Positions 1 through 9,445 of a stretch of DNA of 64,000 bases are shown here, in pieces. Position 1 is the first letter of the stretch, and every line of letters begins with the position of its first letter. The stretch is from assembly GCF_900103445.1 (NCBI RefSeq), contig NZ_FNHS01000001.1:372001-436000 (forward strand). Reading direction: 5' to 3'. Both the position numbers and the translations under genes were made by a program. The notes under the pieces were generated by a model that worked only from the letters and a program-made list of their open reading frames with translations, had not been told where the DNA came from and made no database searches. Source of the stretch: Methylobacterium phyllostachyos (GTDB taxonomy: Bacteria; Pseudomonadota; Alphaproteobacteria; Rhizobiales; Beijerinckiaceae).

Positions 1-199
1 CCGGCGGAGCGCGCCGGATCTGCTGCTGGAGCTGCTGCGGCGGGAGCGCGAACGGCTGGCCGATGATTGGCAGCGCGAAGCGGCAGCGGCGATTGCGTCG
101 GGGCGGCTGCTGCACGAGCGTTGGAAGGCGGCGGAGGACATCGACCCTCGCCCGATCGATGAGATTCTCGCTTATGACGAGAATGGCCTGCCGGTATGA
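1..199 (+). CDS. VapB-type antitoxin, C-terminal part
   Basis: Partial gene open at the left edge, reading from base 2 to the TGA at 197-199. The visible 65 residues are charged and helical, and end with PIDEILAYDENGLPV, the kind of tail found on Rv0623/VapB-like antitoxins that wraps the toxin active site. The stop overlaps the ATG of the downstream PIN-domain toxin gene (ATGA), the usual coupling in vapBC operons. The DNA-binding N-terminus lies outside the window. The antitoxin role is inferred mainly from the neighbour and the overlap. Confidence 0.7.
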   Translation, partial: RRSAPDLLLELLRRERERLADDWQREAAAAIASGRLLHERWKAAEDIDPRPIDEILAYDENGLPV

Positions 200-591
200 A
201 CGCCCTGGCTGTCATCGACACATCGATCTTCATGGCAATCCTGCTCAGCGAGCCGGACGCGGATCTTTGTAGTCAAACGATCCGGTTCTACCGAAAACGC
301 GTTATGGCGGCGGCGACATATCTCGAATGCGCGATCGTCAGCAGCAAGAAGACGACTGGCCGGGCTAACCTCGACGACTGGCTCCTTCGAGAGGCGATCA
401 CGGTCGTCCCCGTCGACCACACCCTCGCGCAGATCGCCGCCGACGCCTTCGCGCGCTACGGCAAAGGCCGGCACCCGGCCGGCCTCAACTTCGGCGATTG
501 CTTCGCCTACGCGCTCGCCCGGTCGCTGAACGCGCCGCTCCTGTTCAAGGGCGACGACTTTTCGCGCACCGACGTGCTGAGCGCCGTCTAA
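196..591 (+). CDS. VapC-family PIN-domain toxin ribonuclease
   Basis: A 131-residue PIN-domain protein of normal VapC length. The acidic residues expected to bind Mg2+ are visible: D8 in VIDTSIF, E44 in TYLECAI, D101 in NFGDCFAYALA and D120/D121 near the end. VapC toxins cut RNA (often tRNA or rRNA) when freed from the antitoxin. It starts at the ATG overlapping the stop of the upstream antitoxin gene and ends overlapping the convergent ftsY stop. No sign of damage, so the pair is probably functional; the RNA target cannot be told from sequence. Confidence 0.9.
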   Translation: MNALAVIDTSIFMAILLSEPDADLCSQTIRFYRKRVMAAATYLECAIVSSKKTTGRANLDDWLLREAITVVPVDHTLAQIAADAFARYGKGRHPAGLNFGDCFAYALARSLNAPLLFKGDDFSRTDVLSAV

Positions 592-1940
592 TCCTTCTCC
601 AGCCCGGCGATCGCCCGCGCGAAGTCCCGGGCCGCGAAGGGCTCCAGATCCTCCACCCCCTCGCCGACGCCGATGAAGTGGACAGGCAGGCGGAACTTCG
701 CCGCCAGCGCCACCAGAATGCCGCCCCGGGCGGTGCCGTCGAGCTTGGTCATCACCAGCCCCGAGACCGGGGCCGCCTGCGAGAAAAGCTCCACCTGGCT
801 GATCGCGTTCTGGCCGACCGTCGCGTCGAGGACGAGGAGCGTGGCGTGTGGCGCCTCCGGATCCTGCTTGCGCAGGACGCGCACGATCTTCTCCAGCTCG
901 GCCATCAGCCCGGCCTTGTTCTGGAGCCGGCCGGCGGTGTCGATCAACAACACGTCGGTGCCGGCCGCCGAGGCCTGCTTCAGCGCGTCGAAGGCAAGGC
1001 CCGCCGCGTCCGCCCCCTGCGCGCCGCTCACCACCGGCGTGCCGGTGCGCGCGCCCCAGACCTTGAGCTGGTCGATCGCTGCAGCCCGGAACGTGTCGCC
1101 GGCCGCCAGCATCACGGTGCGGCCCTCAGCGCGCAGCTTCGAGGCCAGCTTGCCGAGAGTGGTGGTCTTGCCGGCCCCGTTCACCCCCACGGTGAGGATC
1201 ACGAACGGCTTCTTGGTCGCATCGATGGCCAGCGGCACCGCCACGGGCTCGAGAGCGCTCTCGACCTCGGTGGCCAGGATTGCCCGCACCTCGTCGGGCG
1301 AGATGCCCTTCTCGTAGCGGCCCTTGCCGACCGCCTCCGAGATCCGCATCGCGGTCTCCAGGCCGAAATCGGCCTGGATCAGGGCGTCCTCCAGATCCTC
1401 CAGGGTCGTGGCGTCGAGCTTGCGCTTGGTGAACAGGCCCGTCACCCGCTCGGACAAAGCCGAGGAGGTGCGCTTCATCCCGGAGGTGAGGCGGCTCCAC
1501 CAGCCCTTGGCCTCCGGCTCGCGATCCGGCCCGGCGCCGGCATCGTGGGCGAGGGCCGCCGCGGCATCGACCGGCTGGATGTCGGGCTGCGGCTCGATGA
1601 CCGGCTCACGGTTCGCGTCCCCGGTATCCACCGGATCGGCGCCGTGGGCGGGGTCGTCGCCGGCCGTGCCCGCGGGGGGACGCTCGGCCTCGCCCTCGAT
1701 CGGCAGCAGATCGGCGCCCTCGACCACATCGGCCACCGGCTCGCCGGTCTCCTCCGGCGGCAGCGGGATGGTCTCGACATCCTCCGCGCCCGTCGCAAAG
1801 TCGGGCTGGCCCTCGGAGGGCGAGGCCGCCTCCGCGGGGAGGTCCGCTTCCGGCTTGTCGTCAGGCTTGTCCTCGGCCGCACCCTGGCCCTTGCGCCCGA
1901 ACAGGCGTCCGAACCAGCCGGGCTTTTCCTCGCTCGCCAT
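588..1940 (-). CDS. ftsY: Signal recognition particle receptor FtsY
   Basis: SRP receptor GTPase that docks ribosome-SRP complexes to the inner membrane for co-translational insertion. The 450 residues have an acidic, low-complexity N-terminal A domain (about 1-150), then the NG domain: P-loop GVNGAGKTTT at 252-261, DTFRAAA near 282, DTAGR at 334-338 and the guanine-specificity motif TKLDGTARGG at 398-407. The long acidic A domain is common in alphaproteobacterial FtsY. It is third in the order dapF, mtaB, ftsY seen in related bacteria, but a pseudouridine synthase gene on the opposite strand intervenes, so it probably has its own promoter near 1941-1997. Confidence 0.97.
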   Translation of the reverse strand: MASEEKPGWFGRLFGRKGQGAAEDKPDDKPEADLPAEAASPSEGQPDFATGAEDVETIPLPPEETGEPVADVVEGADLLPIEGEAERPPAGTAGDDPAHGADPVDTGDANREPVIEPQPDIQPVDAAAALAHDAGAGPDREPEAKGWWSRLTSGMKRTSSALSERVTGLFTKRKLDATTLEDLEDALIQADFGLETAMRISEAVGKGRYEKGISPDEVRAILATEVESALEPVAVPLAIDATKKPFVILTVGVNGAGKTTTLGKLASKLRAEGRTVMLAAGDTFRAAAIDQLKVWGARTGTPVVSGAQGADAAGLAFDALKQASAAGTDVLLIDTAGRLQNKAGLMAELEKIVRVLRKQDPEAPHATLLVLDATVGQNAISQVELFSQAAPVSGLVMTKLDGTARGGILVALAAKFRLPVHFIGVGEGVEDLEPFAARDFARAIAGLEKD

Positions 1941-1997
1941 GCCGTCGCGTCCTCACCCTACCTTGCCGACCCGGCGCCAACGATCTAGCCGATCCGG

Positions 1998-2690
1998 ATG
2001 TCCAACGCCTTCGACATAGGCGCGCGCCTCCTCTACCGCGATGCCCTGCTGCTCGTCATCGACAAGCCACCGGGTCTCCCGGTCCATCCGGGCCCGCGCG
2101 GCGGCGAGACGCTGACCGATCATCTCGATGCCCTGCGCTTCGGGCTGCCGCGCCGGCCCGAGGCCGCGCACCGGCTCGACCGCGACACGTCGGGCTGCCT
2201 CGCGCTGGGGCGCCACGCCAAGGCGCTGGCGCGGCTCGGCAAGCTGTTCGCCGGAAGCGCGGTGGACAAGACCTACTGGGCCGTGGTCGAAGGCGGTCCC
2301 ACCGAGGAGGCCGGCCGCATCGACCTGCCCCTCGCCCGCCGGTCGGACGATCCCCGCTCCTGGTGGATGAAGGCCGACCCCGCCGGCGACCCGGCGCTGA
2401 CGCATTGGCGGGTGCTCGGCCGGGCGGACGGGCGCACGTGGCTGGAGCTGAAGCCGGTCACGGGCCGCACGCACCAGCTCCGGGTGCATTGTGCGGCCTC
2501 AGGCTGGCCGATCCTGGGGGATTCAATCTACGGTTCGGCGCCGCGTGGAAGTGCCCTGCATCTGCACGCCCGGACGCTGTCGATTCCGCTCTATCCGAAG
2601 CGCGCGGCCATCTCGGTGACCGCACCACCACCCGCGCATATTGCTGCGGCCGCCGCCGCGATGGGGCTGGGAGAATGTCACGACGCTTAG
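1998..2690 (+). CDS. RluA-family RNA pseudouridine synthase
   Basis: Converts uridine to pseudouridine in rRNA or tRNA. The 230-residue protein has the family active site HRLDRDTSG at 58-66 with catalytic D61, and the later motif GRTHQLRVHCA that precedes the conserved GDSIYG. There is no S4 domain, so it is a short catalytic-domain-only member, closer to the RluA/TruC-like type than RluC/RluD. It is on the + strand between ftsY and mtaB, divergent from ftsY by only 57 bases. The exact RNA position modified cannot be assigned from sequence. Confidence 0.9.
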   Translation: MSNAFDIGARLLYRDALLLVIDKPPGLPVHPGPRGGETLTDHLDALRFGLPRRPEAAHRLDRDTSGCLALGRHAKALARLGKLFAGSAVDKTYWAVVEGGPTEEAGRIDLPLARRSDDPRSWWMKADPAGDPALTHWRVLGRADGRTWLELKPVTGRTHQLRVHCAASGWPILGDSIYGSAPRGSALHLHARTLSIPLYPKRAAISVTAPPPAHIAAAAAAMGLGECHDA

Positions 2691-2801
2691 CCGTGCGCAT
2701 GCCGCAATCTGAGGCGGCCTGACCGAGTGAAACGCGCTCTTTCCCGGACGCCTGCAACGCAGTGAAAGGTGATCCGGGACCGAGCACGGAAAGCGCCGCG
2801 C

Positions 2802-4028
2802 TCAGGCTGCGATCAACCGCGCACCGTCGTGCGCCGCGATGGCGACAGTGAGCATCGTGCCGGGCTCCATCTCGGCCGCCAGCCGCACCGGCGTGAAATC
2901 CGCGGCCCGTCCCGTCCCACCCCGCTCGGCCAGCACGGTCAGATCCCGCCCGACCTGCCCCTCGAGGTGCCGCAGCAGGGCCTGCGCGCCCGCCTCCCGC
3001 AACCGCGCCGCACGCTCGCGGATCACGCCCTGCGCCACCGGCGGCATCCGCGCCGCCGGTGTCTCGGGGCGGGGCGAGTACGGGAAGACGTGGAGATGCG
3101 TCAGGCCGCATTCGGCCACGAGGTCGAGGGAGCGGGCGAACTGCGCCTCGGTCTCGGTGGGGAAGCCCGCGATCAGATCCGCCCCGAACACGATGTCCGG
3201 ACGCAGCCGCCGCGCCGTCTCGCAGAAGCGGATCGCGTCGGCGCGGGCATGCCGGCGCTTCATGCGCTTGAGGATCAGGTCGTCGCCCGCCTGAAGCGAG
3301 AGGTGCAGGTGCGGCATCAGCCGCTCCTCCTCAGCCAGAGCCTCCAGCAGGGCACCGTCCGCCTCTACGGAATCGATCGAGGACAGGCGCAGGCGCGCGA
3401 GGTCCGGCACCGCCCGGAGGATCGCCCGCACCAAGATGCCGAGGGAGAGGGGCGCGTCCGGCAGGTCGCGGCCATAGGCGGTGAGATCGACGCCGGTGAG
3501 CACGACCTCCCGGCCGCCATGGGCTACGATCGTCTCGACCTGCGCGATCACCTCGGCGACCGGCACCGAGCGCGAGGGGCCGCGGCCGAACGGGATCACG
3601 CAGAAGGTGCAGCGGTGATCGCAGCCGTTCTGCACCGGCACGAAGGCCCGCGTATGCCCGGCGACGGCGGCGATCCGGGTCGGATCGGCCGCGCGCGAAA
3701 GCATGACAGCCCCCGGCCCGCTCCCGGCGCTCGACCAGCCCTCCGGCCGCAGCTTCTCGCCGTTGCCGACGAGGCGCGCCACCTCGGGCATCGCCGCGTA
3801 GGCTGCAGTCTCGACCTCGGCGCCGCAGCCGGTGACGACGATCTCAGCCTCGGGCCGCTCGCGGGCAATCCGGCGGATCGCCTTGCGGGCCTGCCGCCCG
3901 GCCTCGGCGGTGACCGCGCAGGTGTTCACCACGATCCGGTCGCGCCCGTCGGCGCCGGCATGGACGCGCAAAGCCTCCGACTCCACAATGTTGAGCCGGC
4001 AGCCGAAGGTCAGCGTCTCGACGCTCAT
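2802..4028 (-). CDS. mtaB: tRNA t6A37 methylthiotransferase MtaB
   Basis: Radical-SAM enzyme that adds the methylthio group to t6A37 of ANN-decoding tRNAs. With the ATG at 4028 the protein is 408 residues: N-terminal UPF0004 cysteines C10 (TFGCRLN), C37 (VNTCAVT) and C68 (VTGCGAE) for one cluster, the radical-SAM triad C136/C140/C143 ([15 protein letters not shown]) and a C-terminal TRAM-like region. This start was chosen because it overlaps the dapF stop (ATGA), indicating translational coupling, and because [13 protein letters not shown] is the family's usual N-terminus. An upstream in-frame start would run into dapF. Confidence 0.95.
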   Translation of the reverse strand: MSVETLTFGCRLNIVESEALRVHAGADGRDRIVVNTCAVTAEAGRQARKAIRRIARERPEAEIVVTGCGAEVETAAYAAMPEVARLVGNGEKLRPEGWSSAGSGPGAVMLSRAADPTRIAAVAGHTRAFVPVQNGCDHRCTFCVIPFGRGPSRSVPVAEVIAQVETIVAHGGREVVLTGVDLTAYGRDLPDAPLSLGILVRAILRAVPDLARLRLSSIDSVEADGALLEALAEEERLMPHLHLSLQAGDDLILKRMKRRHARADAIRFCETARRLRPDIVFGADLIAGFPTETEAQFARSLDLVAECGLTHLHVFPYSPRPETPAARMPPVAQGVIRERAARLREAGAQALLRHLEGQVGRDLTVLAERGGTGRAADFTPVRLAAEMEPGTMLTVAIAAHDGARLIAA

Positions 4029-4915
4029 CCGGCGGCGCCGGAAAACAGTTCCGGCGCGAGCGTCCCCTCGGCCACAAGCGCGACGGGTCCGGTCATCAGG
4101 ACATGGTCGTCGGCGCGCCATTCCACGAACAGCTCCCCGCCCGGCAGCGCGACCTGCGCCTGCCGGCCGATCATCCGCAGCCTGGACGCCGCCACCACGG
4201 TGGCGCAGGCGGCGGTACCACAGGCGAGCGTCAGCCCGGCGCCCCGCTCCCAGACCCGCAGCTTGATCGTCTCGCGGTCCGTAACCTGGGCGATCGAGAT
4301 GTTGGCCCGCTCAGGGAAGAGCGGGTGGTTCTCCAGCATCGGCCCGATCCGGCCGAGGTCGAACGTGTCCGGGTCGGCCTCGACGAAGAACACCGCGTGC
4401 GGGTTGCCCATGTTCACCACGCCCGGCGAGTGCAGCACCGGATCGTCGATCGGCCCGACCTGTAACTCGATCCGCCGCGTGTCGGGGAACGGCTCCGCCA
4501 GGGGGATCTCGTCCCAGGCGAGCTTCGGCCGGCCCATATCGACCGTGAAGGCGCGCTCCGAGACCCGGCGCACGCCGAGCAGGCCTGCCTTGGTCTCTAG
4601 CGTCAGCCGGCTGCCCTCGGCGGGGCGGGCCATGGCCGGATCGTCGAGCATCGCGTAGGCGACGCAGCGGGTGCCGTTGCCGCAGGCACCGGATTCCGAG
4701 CCGTCGGTGTTGTAGATCCGCAGGAACGCGTCCGTGCCGGGGCTCACGGGATCGTGCAGCACCATCAATTGATCGAAGGCCGAGCCCGGATCCTGCGCGA
4801 TCGCCCGCGCCTCCTCAGGCTGCACCGTCGCGGTAGAGCCGCGCAGGTCCAGCACCACGATGGCGTTGCCGGCGCCGTGCATCTTCAGGAAGCGTCTGTG
4901 GGCGAGTGCGCTCAT
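4025..4915 (-). CDS. dapF: Diaminopimelate epimerase
   Basis: Interconverts LL- and meso-diaminopimelate for lysine and peptidoglycan synthesis. With the ATG at 4915 it has 296 residues, normal for the family. The two active-site cysteines are C78 in GACGNGTRC and C232 in TLACGTAAC, which act as the acid/base pair. The N-terminal [15 protein letters not shown] motif supports this start. First gene of a coupled pair with mtaB. The upstream promoter must lie in 4916-5141, shared with the divergent gene. Confidence 0.97.
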   Translation of the reverse strand: MSALAHRRFLKMHGAGNAIVVLDLRGSTATVQPEEARAIAQDPGSAFDQLMVLHDPVSPGTDAFLRIYNTDGSESGACGNGTRCVAYAMLDDPAMARPAEGSRLTLETKAGLLGVRRVSERAFTVDMGRPKLAWDEIPLAEPFPDTRRIELQVGPIDDPVLHSPGVVNMGNPHAVFFVEADPDTFDLGRIGPMLENHPLFPERANISIAQVTDRETIKLRVWERGAGLTLACGTAACATVVAASRLRMIGRQAQVALPGGELFVEWRADDHVLMTGPVALVAEGTLAPELFSGAAG

Positions 4916-5141
4916 GCGGTCCCGCGGCTCGAAGGGGGTCGGCCGGCTATATGGCAAAACCGGGGGGCCGGCGCGAGTGGGCCACCGTCGTGGCAGATGC
5001 GCCGCATCCGCGGTTCTCATTCGGGGCCCTCAAGCGCCACGTTCTTGCACGGCACACTCGCGGGCGATCCCGAACGCCGCTACCCTATGTGGTGGGAAGC
5101 CCGGACGGACGATCCGCCGGGTCCCGTCCGGAGCGCCCATC

Positions 5142-5876
5142 GTGATCCGCCTTCGCCCGCTCGTCTTCCTCGCCAGCCTCGTGCTCGCCGCCGGCCCGCT
5201 CGCCGCGCAGCAGCCGGCCCCGCCGCCCTCGACCGCACCGTCACCGGCTCAGACGAACCCGCTGCCGACCACCACGGCCCCGAACCCGGCGCCCGATCCC
5301 GGCAAGAGCCCGGCACCGGCCCCCGAACAGGCGGTGGCGCCGCCGCCGGCCGGGCAGAATGCCGTCGGGACGCCGGGGCGCCCGACCCTGATCGACAAGC
5401 CCGGCGAGCCCGGCGACGTCGACGAGGTCACGCTGCCCACCAAGCCCGCCGCCATCGTCACCGGCAAGACGAAATGGGAGGAGGCGGTGCCGAACCTCAA
5501 GCAGGCCTTCGCGCGGATCGAGGCGGACCTCGCCAAGCTCGGCATCGCCCCGGCGGGCCGGCCGCTCGCGGTCTTCACCCGGACGGACGACGATGGCTTC
5601 GAGTTCGAGGCGATGATCCCGGTGGCATCCGCGCCGAACCCGCCCCCGGCGGAGGCGGACGGGCTGCGCTTCGGCACGACGCCGTCGGGCAAGGCGCTGC
5701 GCTTCGCGCATCACGGGTCCTACGAGTCGATCGACGGCACCTACGAGACGCTCACCGCCTATCTCGATGCAAAGGACATCGTGGTGCAGGACCGCTTCGT
5801 GGAGGAATACGCCAGCGACTTGAAGGACAGCACCGACGATAATCTGGATGTGAATATTTATGCGCTGGTGAAATAG
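5142..5876 (+). CDS. Secreted GyrI-like (effector-binding) domain protein
   Basis: A 244-residue protein starting at GTG 5142, chosen because it is followed directly by a clear signal peptide (IRLRPLVFLASLVLAAGPLAA). Next comes a Pro/Ala-rich linker (about 25-90), then a C-terminal domain of about 140 residues resembling the GyrI-like/AraC effector-binding fold: FEFEAMIPV, then GKALRFAHHGSYESIDGTY, and a final LDVNIYALVK strand. Members bind small amphipathic molecules. A periplasmic GyrI-like domain with no DNA-binding domain may sense or sequester a ligand; what it binds is unknown. Divergent from dapF. Confidence 0.75.
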   Translation: MIRLRPLVFLASLVLAAGPLAAQQPAPPPSTAPSPAQTNPLPTTTAPNPAPDPGKSPAPAPEQAVAPPPAGQNAVGTPGRPTLIDKPGEPGDVDEVTLPTKPAAIVTGKTKWEEAVPNLKQAFARIEADLAKLGIAPAGRPLAVFTRTDDDGFEFEAMIPVASAPNPPPAEADGLRFGTTPSGKALRFAHHGSYESIDGTYETLTAYLDAKDIVVQDRFVEEYASDLKDSTDDNLDVNIYALVK

Positions 5877-5904
5877 GGGGTGAGATCTACGGATCCGCAC
5901 GTAT

Positions 5905-5928
5905 CCCGCCCCCGCAAAGGGGGGAGGG
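5905..5928. terminator. G/C-rich intergenic hairpin
   Basis: A C-rich arm (5905-5913) faces a G-rich arm (5919-5928) around a short GCAAA loop, just after the GyrI-like gene. There is no clear T-run on either strand, so it is a weak terminator candidate or a copy of a small palindromic intergenic element. Confidence 0.3.
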
Positions 5929-6007
5929 AGAGCGCGCCCCGATCGGACAGATCGCCGCTGCCCCGCCCCGGCAGGAACAGCGGCGCCGGCTCGCGGATTC
6001 GCCCGCC

Positions 6008-6781
6008 ATGCCCCTCGCACCCATCCAGACCGAAACCCGCCCGCGGACCGGCCGCAAACCCGCCCCCGCCCCCGGCGATCCCACCCTCGCCGAGAAGGCG
6101 CTCGCGATCCACGCACGCCTCTGCCCGGTCTACGGCTGCCCAATCCCGTACTTCCACAGCCTCGATCCGGTCAGCGAACTGATCTCCTCGCTGCTGTCGC
6201 ACCGGACCCGCAACGCCGAATCCGGCCGGGCCTTCAAGGCGCTGCGGGCGCGCTTCCCGGACTGGGAGGCGGTGATCGACGCGGAGGTGCCGGAGATCGA
6301 GGCCGCCATCGCGGGCGTGACGTGGCCGGAGCTGAAGGCGCCGCGTATCCGCGACGTTCTCCGGGCGCTCCGCGATCGGTGCGGAAGCCTCGACCTCGCC
6401 TTCCTGGCCGACATGGAGGTCGAAGCCGCGCGGGACTGGCTGCAAGCGATCCCGGGGATCGGACCGAAGACCAGCGCGGCGGTCCTGTCCTTCTCCACCC
6501 TGCGGATGCCGGCCCTACCGGTGGACAGTCACCATCACCGGGTTGCCCAGCGCCTTGGCCTGATCGGCCCGCGGGTCGATGTCGGCCCGTCGCACGTGAT
6601 CCTGCGGGCGCAGCTTCCGGCGGACTGGAGCGCGCAGGACCTCTACGACAATCACGAAATCCTGATGCTGCACGGCCAGAAGGTCTGCCACCACCGTAAC
6701 CCGGCCTGCGGGCGCTGCGTATTGGTTGACCTCTGCCCCAGCGCGAACGGAGGAGCGGGGGAGTCGTCAACGCGTTCTTGA
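6008..6781 (+). CDS. Endonuclease III-like HhH-GPD DNA glycosylase with [4Fe-4S] cluster
   Basis: Base-excision repair glycosylase of the Nth/MutY superfamily, 257 residues. Helix-hairpin-helix LQAIPGIGPKTSAAVL at 145-160 carries the Nth-type catalytic lysine (K154), and D173 in PVDSHHHRV matches the catalytic aspartate. The C-terminal cluster ligands C227, C234, C237 and C243 have the canonical C-x6-C-x2-C-x5-C spacing. The motif usually read as LLSAQ is LLSHR here, a difference from classical Nth (Gln to His), so substrate range may differ. Housekeeping nth is probably elsewhere; this is a paralogue-type endonuclease III domain protein. Confidence 0.88.
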   Translation: MPLAPIQTETRPRTGRKPAPAPGDPTLAEKALAIHARLCPVYGCPIPYFHSLDPVSELISSLLSHRTRNAESGRAFKALRARFPDWEAVIDAEVPEIEAAIAGVTWPELKAPRIRDVLRALRDRCGSLDLAFLADMEVEAARDWLQAIPGIGPKTSAAVLSFSTLRMPALPVDSHHHRVAQRLGLIGPRVDVGPSHVILRAQLPADWSAQDLYDNHEILMLHGQKVCHHRNPACGRCVLVDLCPSANGGAGESSTRS

Positions 6782-6861
6782 CCGGTCGAGCCTGCGGGTG
6801 CGAGTAACCCGCGCCCGGACGGCGCAGAGCCCCGGCCTTGCACTGTTCAGGATCGGCGCCG

Positions 6862-7926
6862 ATGGCCGCGTTCACCGAATTGGTCTTCTCGGGCGTTCAG
6901 CCCACCGGCAACCTGCACCTTGGCAACTATCTCGGGGCGGTGAAGCGCTTCGTGGAGATGCAGGCGCGCGACGCGCAGTGCCTGTATTGCGTGGTCGACA
7001 TGCACGCGATCACCGTGTGGCAGGATCCGGAGGCGCTGCGCGGCCAGATCCGCGAGGTCACGGCCGCCTTCCTCGCGTCCGGCATTGATCCAACGCGCTC
7101 TATCGTCTTCAACCAGAGCCAGGTGCCGCAGCACGCCGAACTCGCCTGGGTGTTCAACTGCGTCGCCCGCCTCGGCTGGCTGAACCGCATGACCCAGTTC
7201 AAGGAGAAGGCCGGCAAGGATCGGGAGAACGCCTCGATCGGGCTCTACGACTACCCGGTGCTGATGGCGGCCGACATCCTGGCTTACCGGGCGACCCACG
7301 TTCCCGTGGGCGAGGACCAGAAGCAGCACCTGGAACTGACCCGGGATATCGCCCAGAAATTCAACACGGACTTTTCGGGCTCGATCGCGGCCCACGGCCA
7401 TGGCGAGGCGTTCTTCCCGATCACCGAGCCGCTGATCGGCGGCCCGGCTGCGCGGGTAATGTCGCTGCGGGACGGCACCAAGAAGATGTCGAAGTCGGAT
7501 CCGTCCGACAACGCCCGCATCAACCTCACGGACGAGGCTGACACGATCGCTCAGAAGATCCGCCGGGCGAAGACCGATCCGGAGCCCCTGCCTTCCGAGG
7601 TGGCGGGCCTGAAGGAGCGACCCGAGGCCGACAACCTCGTGGGGATCTACGCGGCGCTCGCCGGGATCACCCGCGAGGACGTGCTGCGCGATTTCGGCGG
7701 GGCGCAGTTCTCGACCTTCAAGCCGGCTTTGGCCGACCTCGCTGTGACGAGCCTCGCGCCGATCGCCGGTGAGATGCGCCGCCTGACCGCCGATCCCGGC
7801 CATATCGACGCCGTACTGGCCGATGGCAGCACCCGGGCCGAGGCCATCGCGGCCCAGACGTTGGACGCCGTCAAGGATATCGTCGGCTTCGTCCGGCGCG
7901 GTCCGAGCCTTCAGGCGGTCCGGTGA
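6862..7926 (+). CDS. trpS: Tryptophanyl-tRNA synthetase
   Basis: Charges tRNA-Trp with tryptophan (class Ic). 354 residues from ATG 6862, the normal bacterial length. The HIGH-equivalent is TGNLHLGNY at 15-23 and the KMSKS loop is at 208-212. A TTG at 6838 is in frame, but [17 protein letters not shown] is the typical N-terminus. Its TGA overlaps the GTG of the following HAD gene, so the two are probably cotranscribed. Confidence 0.97.
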   Translation: MAAFTELVFSGVQPTGNLHLGNYLGAVKRFVEMQARDAQCLYCVVDMHAITVWQDPEALRGQIREVTAAFLASGIDPTRSIVFNQSQVPQHAELAWVFNCVARLGWLNRMTQFKEKAGKDRENASIGLYDYPVLMAADILAYRATHVPVGEDQKQHLELTRDIAQKFNTDFSGSIAAHGHGEAFFPITEPLIGGPAARVMSLRDGTKKMSKSDPSDNARINLTDEADTIAQKIRRAKTDPEPLPSEVAGLKERPEADNLVGIYAALAGITREDVLRDFGGAQFSTFKPALADLAVTSLAPIAGEMRRLTADPGHIDAVLADGSTRAEAIAAQTLDAVKDIVGFVRRGPSLQAVR

Positions 7927-8624
7927 ATATCCGGGCGCTGGTCTTCGACGTCTTCGGGACGCTGGTCGACTGGCGCTCCGGCGTCGCGCGCGAGGCGGCG
8001 CGGCTGCTCGCACCCTTTGCGCCGAACCTCGATGCCGGCGCCTTCGCGGATGCGTGGCGGGTCCGCTACAATCCGTCGATGGAGACGGTGCGCTCCGGCG
8101 CCCGGGCCTTCGTCGACCTCGACACGCTCCAGGCCGAGTCCCTGCCCGACGTGCTGGCGCAGTTCGGCATCGCGGGCGTGCCAGAGGACGTGCGGCGGGA
8201 GCTGGTCCACGCTTGGCACCGGCTCGACGCTTGGCCCGAGGTACCGGACGCGATGCGGCGCTTACGGGAAAAGCATCTCCTGGCGCCGAACTCGAACGGG
8301 CATGTCCGGCTGATGGCCGACCTCGCCCGCCGCAACGGCCTGATCTTCGACGCGGTGCTCGGCGCTGGCTATTCCCGAGACTACAAGCCGAAACCAGCGC
8401 TTTACCGCGACGCCGTGGCGGCCTTCGGCTTCGCGGCCGGGGAGACCATGATGGTCGCCGCCCATTCGAACGACCTCGCCGCGGCCGCGGGCCACGGCCT
8501 GTCCACCGCCCACATCGCCCGCCCGCAGGAGCACGGCCCGGCCGGCGGAGAGACCGCGCCGACCGTGCCGGTGACCTACGCGGCGCGGGACTTGGCGGAT
8601 CTTGCCGACCAGCTCGGCTGCTGA
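7923..8624 (+). CDS. HAD-superfamily (S)-2-haloacid dehalogenase-like hydrolase
   Basis: A 233-residue class-II HAD hydrolase. The nucleophile D9 is in [11 protein letters not shown], motif II is APNSNGH, the motif III lysine is in [12 protein letters not shown] and motif IV is [13 protein letters not shown], the pattern of haloacid dehalogenase type II. These hydrolyse 2-haloalkanoates with inversion; many chromosomal members have unknown natural substrates. The GTG start overlaps the trpS stop (GTGA), and the usual dehalogenase N-terminus follows immediately. Confidence 0.85.
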   Translation: MNIRALVFDVFGTLVDWRSGVAREAARLLAPFAPNLDAGAFADAWRVRYNPSMETVRSGARAFVDLDTLQAESLPDVLAQFGIAGVPEDVRRELVHAWHRLDAWPEVPDAMRRLREKHLLAPNSNGHVRLMADLARRNGLIFDAVLGAGYSRDYKPKPALYRDAVAAFGFAAGETMMVAAHSNDLAAAAGHGLSTAHIARPQEHGPAGGETAPTVPVTYAARDLADLADQLGC

Positions 8625-8646
8625 GGCTTTTGAACGGAAGGGTGCC

Positions 8647-9429
8647 ATGGCCGATTGGAACCCCGCCCTCTACACACGCTTCGAGGACGAGCGGACCCGC
8701 CCGGCGGCGGAACTCCTCGCTCGCATTCCCCTCGATAGGCCGCGGCTCGTCTATGACCTCGGCTGCGGCCCCGGCAATTCCACCGCGCTGATCGCGGCCC
8801 GCTACCCCGACGCGGAGGTGATCGGCCTCGACACCTCCCCGGCCATGCTGGAGAGCGCCCGGGCTCGGCTGCCCGGTCTGACCTTCACGCTGGCCGATGC
8901 CGCGACCTGGGCGCCGGAGCGCGCGCCGGACCTGATCTACGCCAACGCCGTGCTGCAATGGCTGCCGGACCACGCGACCCTGCTGCCGCGGCTGTTCGGC
9001 CTCCTCGCCCCGGGCGGCGTGCTGGCCGTGCAGATGCCCGACAACCTCGCCGAATCCTCTCACCGGCTGATGCGGGAGGTGGCCGGCGCTGGTCCCTGGG
9101 CCGCGACGATCGGCGATCCGGCCGTGGCCGGTCGCCTCGGGCGGATGCTGGAGCCCGCCGGCTATTACGACCTGCTGGCGCCGCGGGCCGCGGCGGTCGA
9201 TGTCTGGCGCACCGCCTATCACCACCCCATGGCGGACGCGGCTGCCATCGTCGAATGGGTGAGCGCCACCGGGCTCCGCCCGTTCCTCGACCCGCTGGAC
9301 TCCGAACAGCGCGCCGGGTTCCTCGCAGCCTACGAGATAGCCATCGATCGCGGCTACCCGCCCCGCAGCGACGGGCAACGCCTCCTCGCCTTCCCGCGGG
9401 TGTTCATCGTCGCCCGCAGGGCCACGTAG
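8647..9429 (+). CDS. tam: Trans-aconitate 2-methyltransferase
   Basis: SAM-dependent methyltransferase that detoxifies trans-aconitate, a spontaneous by-product that inhibits aconitase. 260 residues from ATG 8647, which follows a GAACGGAAGGG ribosome-site region. SAM motif I is [12 protein letters not shown] and the motif II acidic residue is in [11 protein letters not shown]. The family-specific stretches [12 protein letters not shown] and the late [20 protein letters not shown] are present. It follows the HAD gene by 22 bases. Confidence 0.9.
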   Translation: MADWNPALYTRFEDERTRPAAELLARIPLDRPRLVYDLGCGPGNSTALIAARYPDAEVIGLDTSPAMLESARARLPGLTFTLADAATWAPERAPDLIYANAVLQWLPDHATLLPRLFGLLAPGGVLAVQMPDNLAESSHRLMREVAGAGPWAATIGDPAVAGRLGRMLEPAGYYDLLAPRAAAVDVWRTAYHHPMADAAAIVEWVSATGLRPFLDPLDSEQRAGFLAAYEIAIDRGYPPRSDGQRLLAFPRVFIVARRAT

Positions 9430-9445
9430 CGCGCGAAACGGTGCG

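Noticed and set aside
498..1988. Long + strand open frame of about 496 codons over ftsY
   Set aside because: It lies opposite the highly conserved ftsY gene and is very rich in Arg, Gly and Leu; an antisense shadow of high GC coding sequence.
6847..9378. 843-codon minus-strand frame across trpS, the HAD gene and tam
   Set aside because: It opposes three recognisable genes in a row and shows shadow-type composition.
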